64,000 nt of DNA from Karstenula rhodostoma CBS 690.94 (GCA_010093485.1 MU001494.1:1128916-1192915); one strand, 5' to 3'; shown: positions 11,117 through 21,702, counted from the first letter of the stretch. Notes: generated by a model from the sequence alone, not told the origin. Numbers and translations: made by a program.

Positions 11117-12676
11117 ATGGCCGTCCATACTGAGGCAATATATTCGCCTTCAGCTCTGCCGGAGACGGTTCGCTACTACATCGAAAGGATCCCCGGAAAC
11201 ATACCGATACCACTTATACCAGTCGACCAGCTGCCGTTTCAACCCCAAGGAATTCCATCACAACTCAGCAAGCAACAAATCTCAGAAGAAAATTGGCAAC
11301 GTGTCACTGGAGTAACGGAAACTGCGACCTTGCTTCCTGCCCAGCTTCTCACTCCCCAAGGCACCTTCACCGTGACCCCAACCTTCCCAACCCACCGAGC
11401 ACCGGACTACAACGTCAAGAAAAATGTCGCTATTCAAGTTTCAGAGAAGGATAGCGTGCCCGAACTCTGCCCTGTCTACATCCATCCAACCACGCGCGTC
11501 GAGCAGCGCGAGAGCAAGCACCAGCGACACTCTACAAGGAATGATGAAGATGCGGACACCCAGTTGACTCCTGAGGCCGTGAGAACTGAGCCATTCCCGA
11601 TCGATCAACGAAGTCGTGCCATGACGACTAGGACCCATGGCGACAGATCGAGCAAGTCAATGACTCAGACTCAGACGAATAAATATGTTACACCCCTTCG
11701 AAGTGCTCCTTTACCTGATTTGGGGCATGATGTTATTGCAAGAGATGCGGGCAACGGTACCGCTCCTAAGACACACGCCGAAAACCCTCACTCTCTCTAC
11801 TCAAGGGTCGACAATTGTCAGTCCGTCGCAAAGGACTACAACGGGGACAAGCTCTGGCTTCCTGGACCACGTGCATTCCGCACGCGCTCAAATTATCCTC
11901 CCAAGATCTACTGCGATTACTGGATACGGACTGGAGAGTGCGCGTGGGGAGAACGGTGCGAATACAAGCATGTGATGCCTCCTCTCGATGTCTTGGTGAA
12001 CGTGACTGGCTTCCGGAAAATCCCACAATGGTACAAAGAGCAAACAGCAATCCAGAGTCGGGGCCCGACCTGGGTGGAGAGGAACATGCAGGCGAAGAAG
12101 CAGAATGCCGGCCACGGCGATGACATGGACAAGTCTGGCCCACGCGAGTTCCCGGATCCTTCAATGCTCAAGCGTCTTCGACGCGAAAGGGACGGCGACG
12201 CAAAGCAGAACGTGCCCGCCAATAGAGTCTTCCAAGACCTGATTGATCTCAATCCGTCCACCTTGCCTGCTGACCCCGTCGATCCTGCGGAGCCGGCATC
12301 TGCTGTGACTCAAATCCCTACTCCAGCAACCACGCCTACCGGGGCTAAGGATAAGAGGGGTGCCCAGACTATCCTCCGTCGTAACTCGCAGATCTCTTCG
12401 TCTTCAGGCACCACGAGCAGTTCCCAGACTATGACGCAACCGCACAAGTTTAAGTCCTCCAAGAAAGCTAAACAAAATTCCGCCTCGCAGCCAAAGTGGG
12501 GCCTTGCGGCCTCTAAATACGCACCTGAGAACGAGCGTGTCGACCCTAACTCTTGTCGCACGGTGGATAAGACTCGGCATCGTCGCCACAATAAGAACTC
12601 CACCCGCGAGGAGGGCCATTTGACGGAGAATGCAGGTACGGGTCAACGTGCCGCAACCGAGACTTATCTTCTGTAA
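11117..12676 (+). CDS. CCCH-type zinc finger protein
   Basis: Single-exon 519-aa protein. One clear C-x8-C-x5-C-x3-H finger at Cys266, Cys275, Cys281, His285 (YCDYWIRTGECAWGERCEYKH). It is followed by a fungal-specific conserved stretch (MPPLDVLVNVTGFRKIPQWY). CCCH fingers of this spacing usually bind AU-rich or other single-stranded RNA, so a role in mRNA metabolism is likely but inferred. The N-terminal about 100 residues (ALPETVRYYIERIPGNIPIP) look folded and conserved. The rest is low-complexity Ser/Thr/Pro/Lys, with a basic tail suggesting nuclear residence. The start at 11117 follows a ctcatcctcatcgcc leader. It converges with the gene at 13367-14326. Confidence 0.82.
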   Translation: MAVHTEAIYSPSALPETVRYYIERIPGNIPIPLIPVDQLPFQPQGIPSQLSKQQISEENWQRVTGVTETATLLPAQLLTPQGTFTVTPTFPTHRAPDYNVKKNVAIQVSEKDSVPELCPVYIHPTTRVEQRESKHQRHSTRNDEDADTQLTPEAVRTEPFPIDQRSRAMTTRTHGDRSSKSMTQTQTNKYVTPLRSAPLPDLGHDVIARDAGNGTAPKTHAENPHSLYSRVDNCQSVAKDYNGDKLWLPGPRAFRTRSNYPPKIYCDYWIRTGECAWGERCEYKHVMPPLDVLVNVTGFRKIPQWYKEQTAIQSRGPTWVERNMQAKKQNAGHGDDMDKSGPREFPDPSMLKRLRRERDGDAKQNVPANRVFQDLIDLNPSTLPADPVDPAEPASAVTQIPTPATTPTGAKDKRGAQTILRRNSQISSSSGTTSSSQTMTQPHKFKSSKKAKQNSASQPKWGLAASKYAPENERVDPNSCRTVDKTRHRRHNKNSTREEGHLTENAGTGQRAATETYLL

Positions 12677-13366
12677 CTGGTCTTAACTCTCACGAATGCT
12701 GCGTAAGAGGAGCAGCAGCCACACTTACATGTTTACTCTCACATTTGTACACGACCGCACGGTTGTGTGATTTGCCAATGGGTTATATAACATGGACTTA
12801 ACAGACGGTACGAACCTACAACTGTCACTTTTGCTAGTGCGGGCGAACTTTTGTACGCTCTCAAATCTGTATCCCCGATTTCTTTCATTTCACGTCATTC
12901 GTTTGCTATAGAATTCTGCTTCCAAATGAGCTGTTTTTTTTTCTAGATTGGTCAACATCGTCGGCTCGGAAAGGCAGTAATCATCACGGCGAGCACACAC
13001 AGATCCCAAAATTTCTTTAGACTTTTACCATGTTTCTAATACGGCACGGAATAGATGCAAGACCTGGAGTTTAGTTTGGTAATATACAAATTCCTTTGAA
13101 TTCTTGTCATCGTGTGGGCTGATCTTTCGCGTCTTGCGTGTGATGAAGTTGTCCGACATAGCAACCTCGTGCCCATGTGACGCTGGTGTGAGACACAGGT
13201 GCCACTCCTAAGAACCAAGCATCCACTTTTCTACCTATGGCACGCTCTCCACTATCACTCATCCGCCGGTCATTATGCCCAAGATCTACTAGTCATCGCC
13301 ATCCCCCGGCCCAGTTCCTGGCTCCTCAAAATATTCGCAAAGTGGATTTCGATAGTCTATCAACAG
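12677..13366. other. Convergent 3' intergenic region
   Basis: About 690 bp between two converging genes. It holds 3' UTR-like AT-rich sequence including a T8 run near 12934. Short ORFs only; I see no RNA gene. Confidence 0.4.
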
Positions 13367-14326
13367 TCAGCTCATCACCTGCGGTTTCTTCTTCGATACG
13401 GGGTCCATCAGACAAGAAGAAGCAGATGAAGAAGAGGAGAACTCAAACTCACAATCACCCTCTGGACTCTGCCAAAAGTCTGAATTCTTCACATAGCAGA
13501 AGTCGGTCGTCTCGCTCCACCACGTCCCGTTTGTATTTACCAAACACTGCAGCCAAACTTCCTGATCGAACATATATCGCCTCTTCACCCTGCACGTCTC
13601 TTTCGCGCAACTACGACAGAGCGCGTAGTCCTCGCCAACAGTGGCGTTGATCAAATAACTCGGAGCAAAGACCTCCGGCTCAGGCGCAGCATCTCTCTTG
13701 TCAATGTCGCTAGTTCCATTCTCGTTGAAGTGCTTCTCGATTTCCAGATACGGTATCGGGCCGCAGGGATCCAGGTTGGTTATGTCGGGTTTGGAATAGA
13801 GGTTCTTTTGCGCAACGTAGCAGTTGTTCGTGGTTCTCATCCAGTACGGGTCGTCGATGATGACCTGCCCGTCCGGCGTCCAGCATGTCAACTCCACGTC
13901 CGTCTCTTCTTTCAGAAAAGTCACCGTGTCGCAGCTGATCGAGGGGCAGATTCTGCACTCGGTCTTGTATTTCAAGGTCGCGTCCTCCAGTGTGAGAACT
14001 TCGTCCTCCGAGTCGGGGCCGCAGTAGGGAAGCGCGGATGTGTAGTCTGTTATGTTGTCGTTCAGATCGTATTCGGTGACATAGCAGTCGGATGTGGAGC
14101 GCAGCCAGAGTGTCGTGTCGATTATGCGTGTGCCACGCGTCCAGCATGTTACATTGGCGCTTTCACCTTGCTCGTAGGCGAGGATGTTCGGACAGAGGGA
14201 GTGAGGGCAAGTCTTGCATTCTGTGTTGACATCCGCGAAGGTTCCGATGGCAGCAGTTGTATCTCCCGAAGCGCTGCTCCGGAGAGCAATGAGCGGCAGA
14301 ACCCGCAACAGGAGTGGTAGGCCCAT
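13367..14326 (-). CDS. Secreted protein with three tandem six-cysteine modules
   Basis: Single-exon 319-aa protein. Signal peptide MGLPLLLRVLPLIALRSSASG. Three modules share one cysteine pattern: Cys37/40/45/61/81/102, Cys124/127/132/148/169/188 and Cys237/240/245/261/277/292. In each the spacing opens C-x2-C-x4-C-x15-C and the module contains a [ST]-x-x-CYV motif (SDCYV, NNCYV, DFCYV) 15-20 residues after the fourth Cys. Modules one and two also share TCW. Spacing resembles small SH3-like disulfide-rich repeats of fungal secreted proteins, but I know no named family. A dibasic KR at 210-211 just before module three could be a Kex2 cleavage site, followed by an Ala/Pro-Glu linker. Several N-glycosylation sequons are present. 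A Ser run precedes the C-terminus. The function is unknown, presumably extracellular. Confidence 0.8.
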   Translation of the reverse strand: MGLPLLLRVLPLIALRSSASGDTTAAIGTFADVNTECKTCPHSLCPNILAYEQGESANVTCWTRGTRIIDTTLWLRSTSDCYVTEYDLNDNITDYTSALPYCGPDSEDEVLTLEDATLKYKTECRICPSISCDTVTFLKEETDVELTCWTPDGQVIIDDPYWMRTTNNCYVAQKNLYSKPDITNLDPCGPIPYLEIEKHFNENGTSDIDKRDAAPEPEVFAPSYLINATVGEDYALCRSCAKETCRVKRRYMFDQEVWLQCLVNTNGTWWSETTDFCYVKNSDFWQSPEGDCEFEFSSSSSASSCLMDPVSKKKPQVMS

Positions 14327-15126
14327 AACAGGCTGTCACTGTTCTCAGTTGGATTCGGGACGGTAGCAAGTCTAACGTAGGTGGGCTTAAAGATCGGATG
14401 GTTGCGAAAAGTCGAAGCCCAACGACAAGAGATCTGGGGCCCCACACTGAGGCGGCTGAACTAGGTTTTCCCGCGTAAGGATTCTGATCTTCTGGCTGGT
14501 CGAAGCTGCTATGCACAGTTATATAGGCTTTGTAGAGCTCGTAACAGTGGTGTGGTCGATGAATGAACCGGCCTGTGGAATGACTGCTGATGCGCTGGAT
14601 TGCAAAATCGATCGCTCAGGTCTGAGTCCTGAAGCGCCTAGATCTGACCGTGCTCGTACCTGGTTCCAAGGTAAGCTATTGAGCGGAGAGGCTGTCTTGA
14701 TCGTACTAATAGATGTGGTAATGCATCCGCGCTGAGACAACCACGATGTATGTGCAACCAATAGCAGGCTGCCCCTTATAGAGGTCAAATATATTATACG
14801 ATGATGGCTCTTATTGGGACAGGTATGCGCATTGCCGTGTTCCGGGGCACGCGTTGTTCTTTTCAGGCTGAAGTGCACGCTTCTATGAGTGCCGATGACA
14901 ATATTTTAGGTTACACCTGAAAGCCTAAGAAGGGTCTGGGACGACATGCATGGCCTCACTGAGAAGAGCGGAAGGCAATTGTTGCAGTGATTTTCTTAAA
15001 GCGAGCTCATAGCAGAAAACCCCGCAGTCGCATCCGCTCCTCAGCATCGGAATCAGCCATGCTGCTCTCCTCCCAGATGTCGTCACTTGACTGCCTTGCG
15101 TACTTCCTGGGGTAGCTGTATCAGCT
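14327..15126. other. Intergenic region
   Basis: About 800 bp between the triple six-Cys gene and the 3' end of the AA8 gene. ORFs here are under 120 aa, mutually overlapping and without motifs. I see no gene or repeat that I can support. Confidence 0.4.
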
Positions 15127-15827
15127 CTATAATGCATTTGCAACCTTCGGCGCAGCAGCCCAAGTTTTCCACGTAGCAAAGTCCCTGCTTCTAGCTTTGA
15201 CTAGATCGAATGTGGCCTGGCCTTGCGATGTATGTTTCGACACCGAGCTAGCTGCATTGCCCTTTTGGGAGGGAGCGGTAGAGCTGAGTGCGTAGCCCAA
15301 GACGGTGGTATTATCGTTAGCGACGAAGGTCGTGCCGTCGGATTGGATACATTTCGAGCAAACAAATGTATAAGTCCAATGCGTCGTGTTGGTATATGTT
15401 CCGTTGGCGATGGGCAATTGTGTGAAGGTCCCGGTTGCGACGGGGGGCGAACCATATTGGCTGGGCTGCGTTAGTGGCGATGCATGATAATGTAAATCTG
15501 CAACGGAGCTTCAAGACGATATACTCACTTTGTTTTCCTGAAAGAACTAACAATACTGTTGTTATTCGGCCATGCCAAAACCAACAATGCATTCTTCATC
15601 GGTCCTGCCAGGCTGGCGCCACTCCAGCCTGATCCCTTGCCGCCAATTGTAACAATGAAGTCGGTGTTGCCGGTGGGATCTTCGGGCAGCGCAACTCCCA
15701 GGAAGTAGCCGGTCGTGTGCTGATAAGCTTGGAAAGTTATGCCGCTCTTAGCATCGGTGTATGCGGTGGCTGTTTGCGCGCCGACAAGCGTAGCGATGCC
15801 GCCAAAAAGCAGCGTGGAGAGCTTCAT
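15127..15827 (-). CDS. Secreted AA8-type cytochrome b domain protein (CDH heme domain, stand-alone)
   Basis: Join complement of 15827-15529 and 15460-15127, giving 210 aa. Signal peptide MKLSTLLFGGIATLVGAQ. The fold matches the cytochrome domain of cellobiose dehydrogenase: a GWSGASLAGPMKNALLVLAWPN block with the expected heme-ligand Met77, SSFR following, a Cys134-x2-Cys137 pair likely disulfide bonded, and the second expected axial ligand His176 in SKHTSQGQATF. There is no flavin dehydrogenase domain, cellulose-binding module or GPI signal, so this is a single-domain electron carrier. By analogy it could shuttle electrons to lytic polysaccharide monooxygenases or metals; that is inference. 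The intron is 68 nt (gtgagtat...cccag, phase 2). The N-glycosylation sequons fit secretion. Confidence 0.88.
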
Positions 15828-16605
15828 GTTGGTTGAACGTATACCAGAAGATGAGGAGCCTTGGTCGTGACGAGTGTTTGGTTTCCTAGTGTTCTCATCA
15901 CGTTCCCCCTCAACCCTAGATATACCCTCGATTTTACAGTGCTCGCGCCCAAGGTTTGTAGCACATCTTGTCTATCCCTTCATCCAAGTCGTCTCGGTTG
16001 GCCCAACGGGTCGCATTGACAGATTGCGTTCGGCCACTGGAAGCCCTGTAAGACGCCCATCTCTTTCCAAGGGCGTTCTTACGACGTCCTGATAATGAAC
16101 ATAAACAGGTCATCAATAATCCGCGGTTTTGCATTGGTTGGATGCACTTAGCACGCTCAAGTAAGATGTACACAAGTTGGCAATCTCCAGGGGCGCGTGG
16201 CGTTTAAATGAGGTATGAGGGGATTTCTTTGGTAGATCTGGATGAAGTAAATGAAGGTGAGATGCGGATTGGAGAGGCGTCACGGGAGGAGCAGAGCGAT
16301 TTATATAGTTGATCGGCAGTCGTGGGTTTCATGAGTATGTCGCAAACGCCATCCCTGATCCATGGCCGTTTAAGGCTCGTACCTGTGAGGATCTTCGGTT
16401 TGTTGCTACCGGACGGCGTGCTGCTGTATTTCTCTCGTTTGATCTTGGAGCTCCTGTTCGATGCGCAATTTAGCCGTCAGATTGGCGAGGACACAACAGC
16501 TGCCAATCAGACGCTTGTGATTACGCACAGTAGCAAAAGTATATGCGTGCCTGTGATGTTCTTTTGGGAAAGTCTGCGCATGTTGTTGGTACACTGAGTA
16601 AGCGA
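15828..16605. other. Intergenic region upstream of the AA8 gene
   Basis: About 780 bp holding the AA8 promoter (next to 15827) and the 3' flank of the CorA-like gene. I see no convincing gene. The ORF at 16322-16597 is antisense-overlapped and lacks motifs. Confidence 0.4.
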
Positions 16606-18552
16606 TCAGAAAACACTCGACTGTCTCGGTCTCATAGTGTCCAAAACCTCGAAATTTCCGATACCGCTCGCTTTGATCCCTCTTGCCGCTTCTCTTAATG
16701 CAGGTTTTTTTGATCTATTTCTTCTCTTATTATTCTCCTTCCATGCAGCGAACCAGTCTATTATAGAACTGCCATAGAACGCTAGGAATATTGCGAAGGC
16801 AACCGTGCCCGCTGTAAGACTACCAGCGATAATCCAGAAGAGGCCTTGGGTCCTGTCCATGTCTCGTATATCAGCAAAGTTCATGCCGAAGAAGGATGAA
16901 ACGAAGCTGAGAGGAAGGAAGATCATAGTTATAATTGTGAAAACCATAATCGCTTTGCCATGGTCCTCGAGACGAATGTTCACTAGCTGAATCGTTCTAT
17001 TGATCAACGTGTTACTGTTGTCTCGCAGATCACATAGATCAATGTACTCGCGCTGCAAATTCTCTAAAAGCTGCGCACTAGGATCCAAGAGGTGGCTGAA
17101 AGACATCTGGCGATAGGTGGCAATGTTTGACCGAGGGATTGAAGTCGAGTTCTGTTGATGGAATTCTCTGGTTGAGTTGTGCGAGTAGCTCTGGTTCCTG
17201 CCCGACTGCGATGCAACTTGCAATTCTTTGAGCAAATCCATCTGCTATTGCATGATTTGAATGATGATGTTTAGCTCTTCTTGGACTTGCAAAAGATGCA
17301 TGACGAGAGACGTAGAAGGGCTTCGATGCAAGCGAAATTGGAGATGGCCAAGGTAGCTTGCGTAACGATCCGCTAGGCATAAGGGGATATCCGACCAGAA
17401 GCTCCGGTGTAGCATGCCTAGGCTTCCACTCAGACAAGTGATCACGTGAGTGGTTGCAGTATAGTCTTGCTCAGTCGAGGAATTGACAAATGCATTGCGT
17501 ATACCTCTGAAAGATATCTCCATGATCCGTGCTGACAGTTGGAGAGGTGGCCATCGAGACTTCCACGACTGATTGGAGGAGAAGGTAACAATGTGTCGTG
17601 CATCGATAACCAAGATCCATAGCTCATCGACATTGAGGCTCTTTGGATAATGCCCATACCTATGCGTGGGCGTACCCAGTCAGCGTGAGTTCAAAAAGTA
17701 CTAGTAGATGAGTTGAACCGACCATCGACGCACTTTCAAGTCGAGGTTGCGATCTGTCAACCATGGTTTGTGCTTTGTGAAGACTTGTTGTGACTCGCGA
17801 TCTGATGTATCCTCGAGGCGATAGAAGTGCTGCAGGATGGATCTGAGAAGGTGTGATGAGCTGCGAGATGACTGATAACCCTCACGTGGATCTATTTGGA
17901 ACCTCAAAGGTGGTGGCTCACCCTCCACCGACCAATCCAGGAAAGGAACGCTGAGAAGCATCGGGTCATTGGTCAAGTCTTTCTTGTCAACAGCACCGTC
18001 AAGTAGATACTGGAAGAAAGGCGCAAAGTAGCGACCATGTTTCGAAAATCTTTCTTGCTGGTACACACAATGTTCGAGTTGCTGCAAGGCTGATACAACT
18101 TGCGAAGGTTTCTCGTTCCAATCGGACAAAGCCAAGAGGCACCCAGATAGATAATCAGAGGATTTGCTGGAAATGTGTATCCAACGGCACTTCCTGAAGC
18201 TTTCTGGATCTGATACGTTCTGCTGCACGTCTTCGCTTCGCAGGCAATTCATCCAGCCATACTCGTTGGCCAAGCTGCGTAGGTTCATTTGCTCGCTTCT
18301 GTTCGTGCTGAGCTCTTCAAAAGGGATAGTACTTGCTAGACGATCTCTGTTTTCCAAATGCGGCAATAGCGTGGAGCTCAACACCTCCCGCATCTCCAAC
18401 ATGCCGTCCGAGTCGGTTCTCCATCCGGTGTCTTCAAGGCGAATGTCGTGTACCTGCAACTGCGCAGGGCTTAGTCTCCGGTTCCTCCAATACTGGTCGG
18501 ACTGCCAATCGACCTGCACCGGCGTGGCACCCTTGGGGTATTCTTCGATCAT
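16606..18552 (-). CDS. CorA-like divalent-cation transporter, interrupted by an in-frame TAG
   Basis: Modelled as complement of 18552-17723 joined to 17659-16606, 627 sense positions plus the final stop. The intron is 63 nt with a gctgac branch and a catag acceptor; the donor gtcggt is weak, so the junction is less certain. The C-terminus has the CorA hallmark: TM1 (AIMVFTIITMIFLPLSFVSS), then FFGMN containing the GMN selectivity motif, then TM2 (LFWIIAGSLTAGTVAFAIFL). The long N-terminal cytosolic domain is typical of fungal CorA-like proteins. At 17247-17245 a TAG sits in frame between EELNIIIQIMQ and QMDLLKEL, with coding-like sequence on both sides. It could be a CAG-to-TAG nonsense mutation, an assembly error, or part of an atypical 42-nt in-frame intron (gtccaa...aatag). 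Transport of Mg or another divalent cation is by family only. Confidence 0.75.
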
Positions 18553-18754
18553 GTCGATAGTTGCTCATGACGGAAGATCATTCTTGGGCCATGTCGAAGA
18601 CGCGGCGAGGAGATTCGCTCAGCTCGGACCAAGCGTTACAGCCCCCAGTACTTGGGCGCCTGGCTTCTTTCGGACCGTGCAGGCAGGTCACCCAACCATA
18701 CTTTTTAAGTCAGTATATACTGCCCCCTATTCACCGATCACGCTAGACCTAGCT

Positions 18755-19030
18755 AAGTAGTATACTAGGATATAGGGTTAGGTTACCTTAGCTATTAATA
18801 TTAAGTAAACTTATTTAGAACTAGTTAAAAACTAATTAAATATTTAAAAAGACTATAAGATCTATATTCTAACTATAATTTTATTCTAGCTTTAATTTTA
18901 ACTTAACTTTAACTTTAATTTATTTTTTCTTTTATTAGAATTTTTATTTATATAATATTTTATATATAAATTTAAACTTGTTCTAAATATATTTACTAAT
19001 ATAGTTTAGCGTAGTTAGTTGAGCTAAAAA
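18755..19030. repeat. AT-rich island, probable RIP-degraded repeat scar
   Basis: About 275 bp of almost pure A/T with frequent TA dinucleotides and no ORF, bounded sharply by normal-composition DNA on both sides. It lies between the divergent CorA-like and DUF2231 genes. Composition like this in filamentous ascomycetes usually marks a transposon copy hit by repeat-induced point mutation. No terminal repeats remain that I can see. Confidence 0.6.
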
Positions 19031-19315
19031 GCAGGGTCGGGTGAGCTGCATCCTCTTTCGGACCCGTGGACCTCAGCCCAGCCACAACATGTCAATGACG
19101 TCGGTCGTACGGCATGGAATGCGTCTGACGATAAGCCGCCATGTGATTGGCCGGCAGTCGTTCTGTTGTGCCTGGCGTTCGGCTCTCCGCAGCGCAACAA
19201 CGTAAACTATTTGAAGCCCGCCAAAGACACACGCTGCAGCAGGCCCCCTCGCTGCAAAGCAACCGGCATATAGACAAGAACCAAGCACCAAGCACCAAGC
19301 ACCTCACAAACGATA

Positions 19316-19899
19316 ATGTCTGGCAAGTACGCATGGTAACCTCCTTCCGTAGTATGGACTGTGAGTGCTGACAAGGATATAGACACCCCAAGCATCCCGC
19401 GACAGTCCACTTCCCGCTGACCTTCACCTTCCTCACGGGAGTTCTCGATGCCGTCTACCTAGCCTCGGTGACGCCTGCGACCTCCGGTACTGTCGCAACC
19501 GTGTTCAAGACCCTCGACATCGCCATTCCGGCGTCTCTCTTCCCCACACTCTCCTACTACTCCACCATCCTCACGCTCCTCACCGCGATTCCGGCCGTCA
19601 TCTCCGGCGCCTTCGAGCTGCAGCCCATCATTGCACGCGATGGTTTGGGGTCCAAGAAGGCACAGGCTGGAGTCATGCATGCCCTCATCAACGATCTTGC
19701 ATTGTTTGGCGCGGCATACAATTGGTGGGTGAGGAGGAGTACGACGGGCTTCGTGCCTGACACAACCAATGTTGCCATCAGTGCGACCCTAGCGCTCCCC
19801 GCGAGCTTTTTCGCGGCATACCTTGGCGGACAGCTTGTCTACCAGTACGGCATGGGTGTTGGACGGGGCAGCAGCAGCAATGCGAAGAAGGCGCAGTAG
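19316..19899 (+). CDS. DUF2231-like small membrane protein
   Basis: Join 19316-19326 and 19383-19899, giving 175 aa. The 11-nt first exon encodes MSG and two bases of Lys; after splicing the protein begins MSGKHPKHPATVHFPLTFTF. The HPxTVHFP motif followed by TFLTGVLDAVY is the signature of DUF2231-type predicted membrane proteins. About four hydrophobic segments follow (FPLTFTFLTGVLDAVYLAS, SYYSTILTLLTAIPAVISGA, GVMHALINDLALFGAAYNWW, ISATLALPASFFAAYLGGQL). The role is unknown; bacterial relatives are often linked to redox or heme proteins. The alternative unspliced start at 19468 would lose the motif. Intron gtacgc...atatag, 56 nt. Confidence 0.78.
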
Positions 19900-20135
19900 C
19901 GAGCAACAACATGAGCAGGCGACTGAGACGGGACGAGAAAAACACAATAACATGCTGTCTGAAGCGTTGATTTCATATCCTATTGATGCGGATCACAGAG
20001 GCCGAAAAGAAAACTCGGACTTTAAGGTCTTGTCTCGTCGCTAAACTGCTAGGATATAATGTTAGACACGTATTATAGTGTACGTTACCCGGGGATGCAT
20101 TATTATTGTTAAGATAAGTTTGTACGCATTTCATG

Positions 20136-20995
20136 TTATACACCTGCAGGATCCTCTACACATGATACATTGTCTTCATATGATCCAACATTGGCCGCCC
20201 TCCTCATCAGGATCTCACCGCCCTCAACCGCAATTTTTCCAGCCTTCACCTCTTTGAGCACCCCAGCCTTGTACAGATCAACAATCAACTCGAAAAGCAT
20301 CCCGTCGCAACTCTTCGCAGCCATGAGGTTGACCAACACCGGTTGCGCCTTCTCCTTCCCAGTGATCGTACTCACATACGGCGCCTCTCCAATCGGCACT
20401 GTGAAGTCTGGTGCCTCGCTGAAAATGGACATTTCCCAATTGCCCAGTCCAGTGGCGGATGAGGCTCATCCAAGTACTTGTTCCACGGACTGGGGACGGC
20501 GACTAGTCCGTCCTGGTAGATGAGCAGAGACCCTCAGCACGTGGAAGGCGATGGGGGCAAAATGGTAGTGTTGAACTAGGATATGAACTTTGTTTTGTTG
20601 GTGTGCGCGCGCTCTAGGGTTTTGGATGTGCTCTCTCTATAAGCCTAACGCACGAGTGGGGCGAGATTGATGACGGGTCGCCGCCCGTTGTTTTTGGCAG
20701 CGTAGTCCTTGTAGAAGGGGTCACGAACCAAGGGAATCTTCTCCTGGGTTGTGAGGATAGTGTAGGTGTCGTTGAATGTTACGTCGAGAGGTGCTGGGTC
20801 TGCAAAGTCCTTCGTCTAAGCAGACTCTAGGTTCAAGGGTATAGCGGTCGCGTTTAGGAATGACTTGAGCTTAGCAAGGAAGTCGATTGGAAGCTGAGAG
20901 CCGACGTCTGAGGCATTGTTTACTTGATAACCATCTCTATATGCTCTTCAGGAAGGTGCTTGATATCTCGACTGTTTCTGCGTTGTCGTCTGACG
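20136..20995 (-). pseudogene. Decayed amidase (amidase-signature family) 3' portion
   Basis: Several reading frames on the minus strand carry consecutive pieces of a fungal amidase C-terminal half. From high to low coordinates: a piece reading DNAETVEISSTFLKS (about 20940-20985), a piece reading SQLPIDFLAKLKSFLNATAI then a TAG in frame then FADPAPLDVTFNDTYTILTT and GRRPVIN (about 20650-20925), a piece reading DGLVAVPSPWNKYLDEPHPP (about 20440-20515) and a final piece SEAPDFTVPIGEAPYVSTIT ending at 20136. The last two match the conserved amidase tail (a WNKYL...LDW block, a P-[IV]-GE motif, a CDGMLFELI helix). At least two frameshifts and one stop separate them, and the catalytic Lys-Ser-Ser core is absent. 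I read this as a truncated, inactive relic. Confidence 0.65.
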
Positions 20996-21702
20996 GGTGC
21001 TTTCGCGTAGTTTTGTTACGTTGGATGTACTATTAGGGCTAGAAGTTTGTAGGCGTATCATGGAGCGAGTTAGCTAAAAGACATACAGTTTAAGTAGGCT
21101 CTTTACCATGACAAACATGGGACCAGGAGCCACAAAAAAAACTTTAGTTCCTAATACCGGTCATTATGGAAATATCAACTGGACGGAAGCACTACCCACA
21201 ACTGTCAATACGCGAACATAATGCCTTACAGCAGGGGCATTCGGGTGCGGCTCAAGTGCTTCTTGAGCTTCATTTCAATCGCATTGTCACTACTATTCAC
21301 TATCCATGGAGGTATCTAGTGACGTCATAGCGTGTCAAATTCCTCAAAACGCGTCAAATAGGCCATGATTCGATTCGATGATATAGATAAAACCTCCGGT
21401 CGGTCTGCGTTGCTAGAAATAGACGTGGGTTCTACGAGAAAGTATATTTGACGCGGATCAGGCCAAGATTGATGGGTAACACGAAAGGTCAGGTCCGTGC
21501 GTCGACTTAGCGCGTCGTACCTTCACACATTATTCTGCTCCACCGCGGCTCCTCGTCTTCTTATCTTTGTACCCGACGCGCTCGACCCATCATCACCCGC
21601 AACCTGCGAACACATCAACGAGCGAAGCAGTCATCGTATCCGCGGATTGAACCAAGTGTTCCGCCTCGCAACCGCACGCCGCGTTCGGCCCAAACGGCCA
21701 AC
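20996..21702. other. Intergenic region and ISWI promoter
   Basis: About 700 bp. The first part may contain further eroded amidase sequence. The last 200 bp are C/T-rich and likely hold the promoter and 5' UTR of the ISWI gene. No other gene seen. Confidence 0.4.

Noticed and set aside
13730..14320. 196-aa plus-strand ORF
   Set aside because: Antisense of the triple six-Cys gene, whose frame shows regular cysteine spacing and a signal peptide.
17205..17260. 42-nt in-frame intron that would remove the CorA stop codon
   Set aside because: The donor gtccaa is poor, the length is below that of all other introns here, and the encoded residues look like conserved CorA sequence. Kept only as an alternative.
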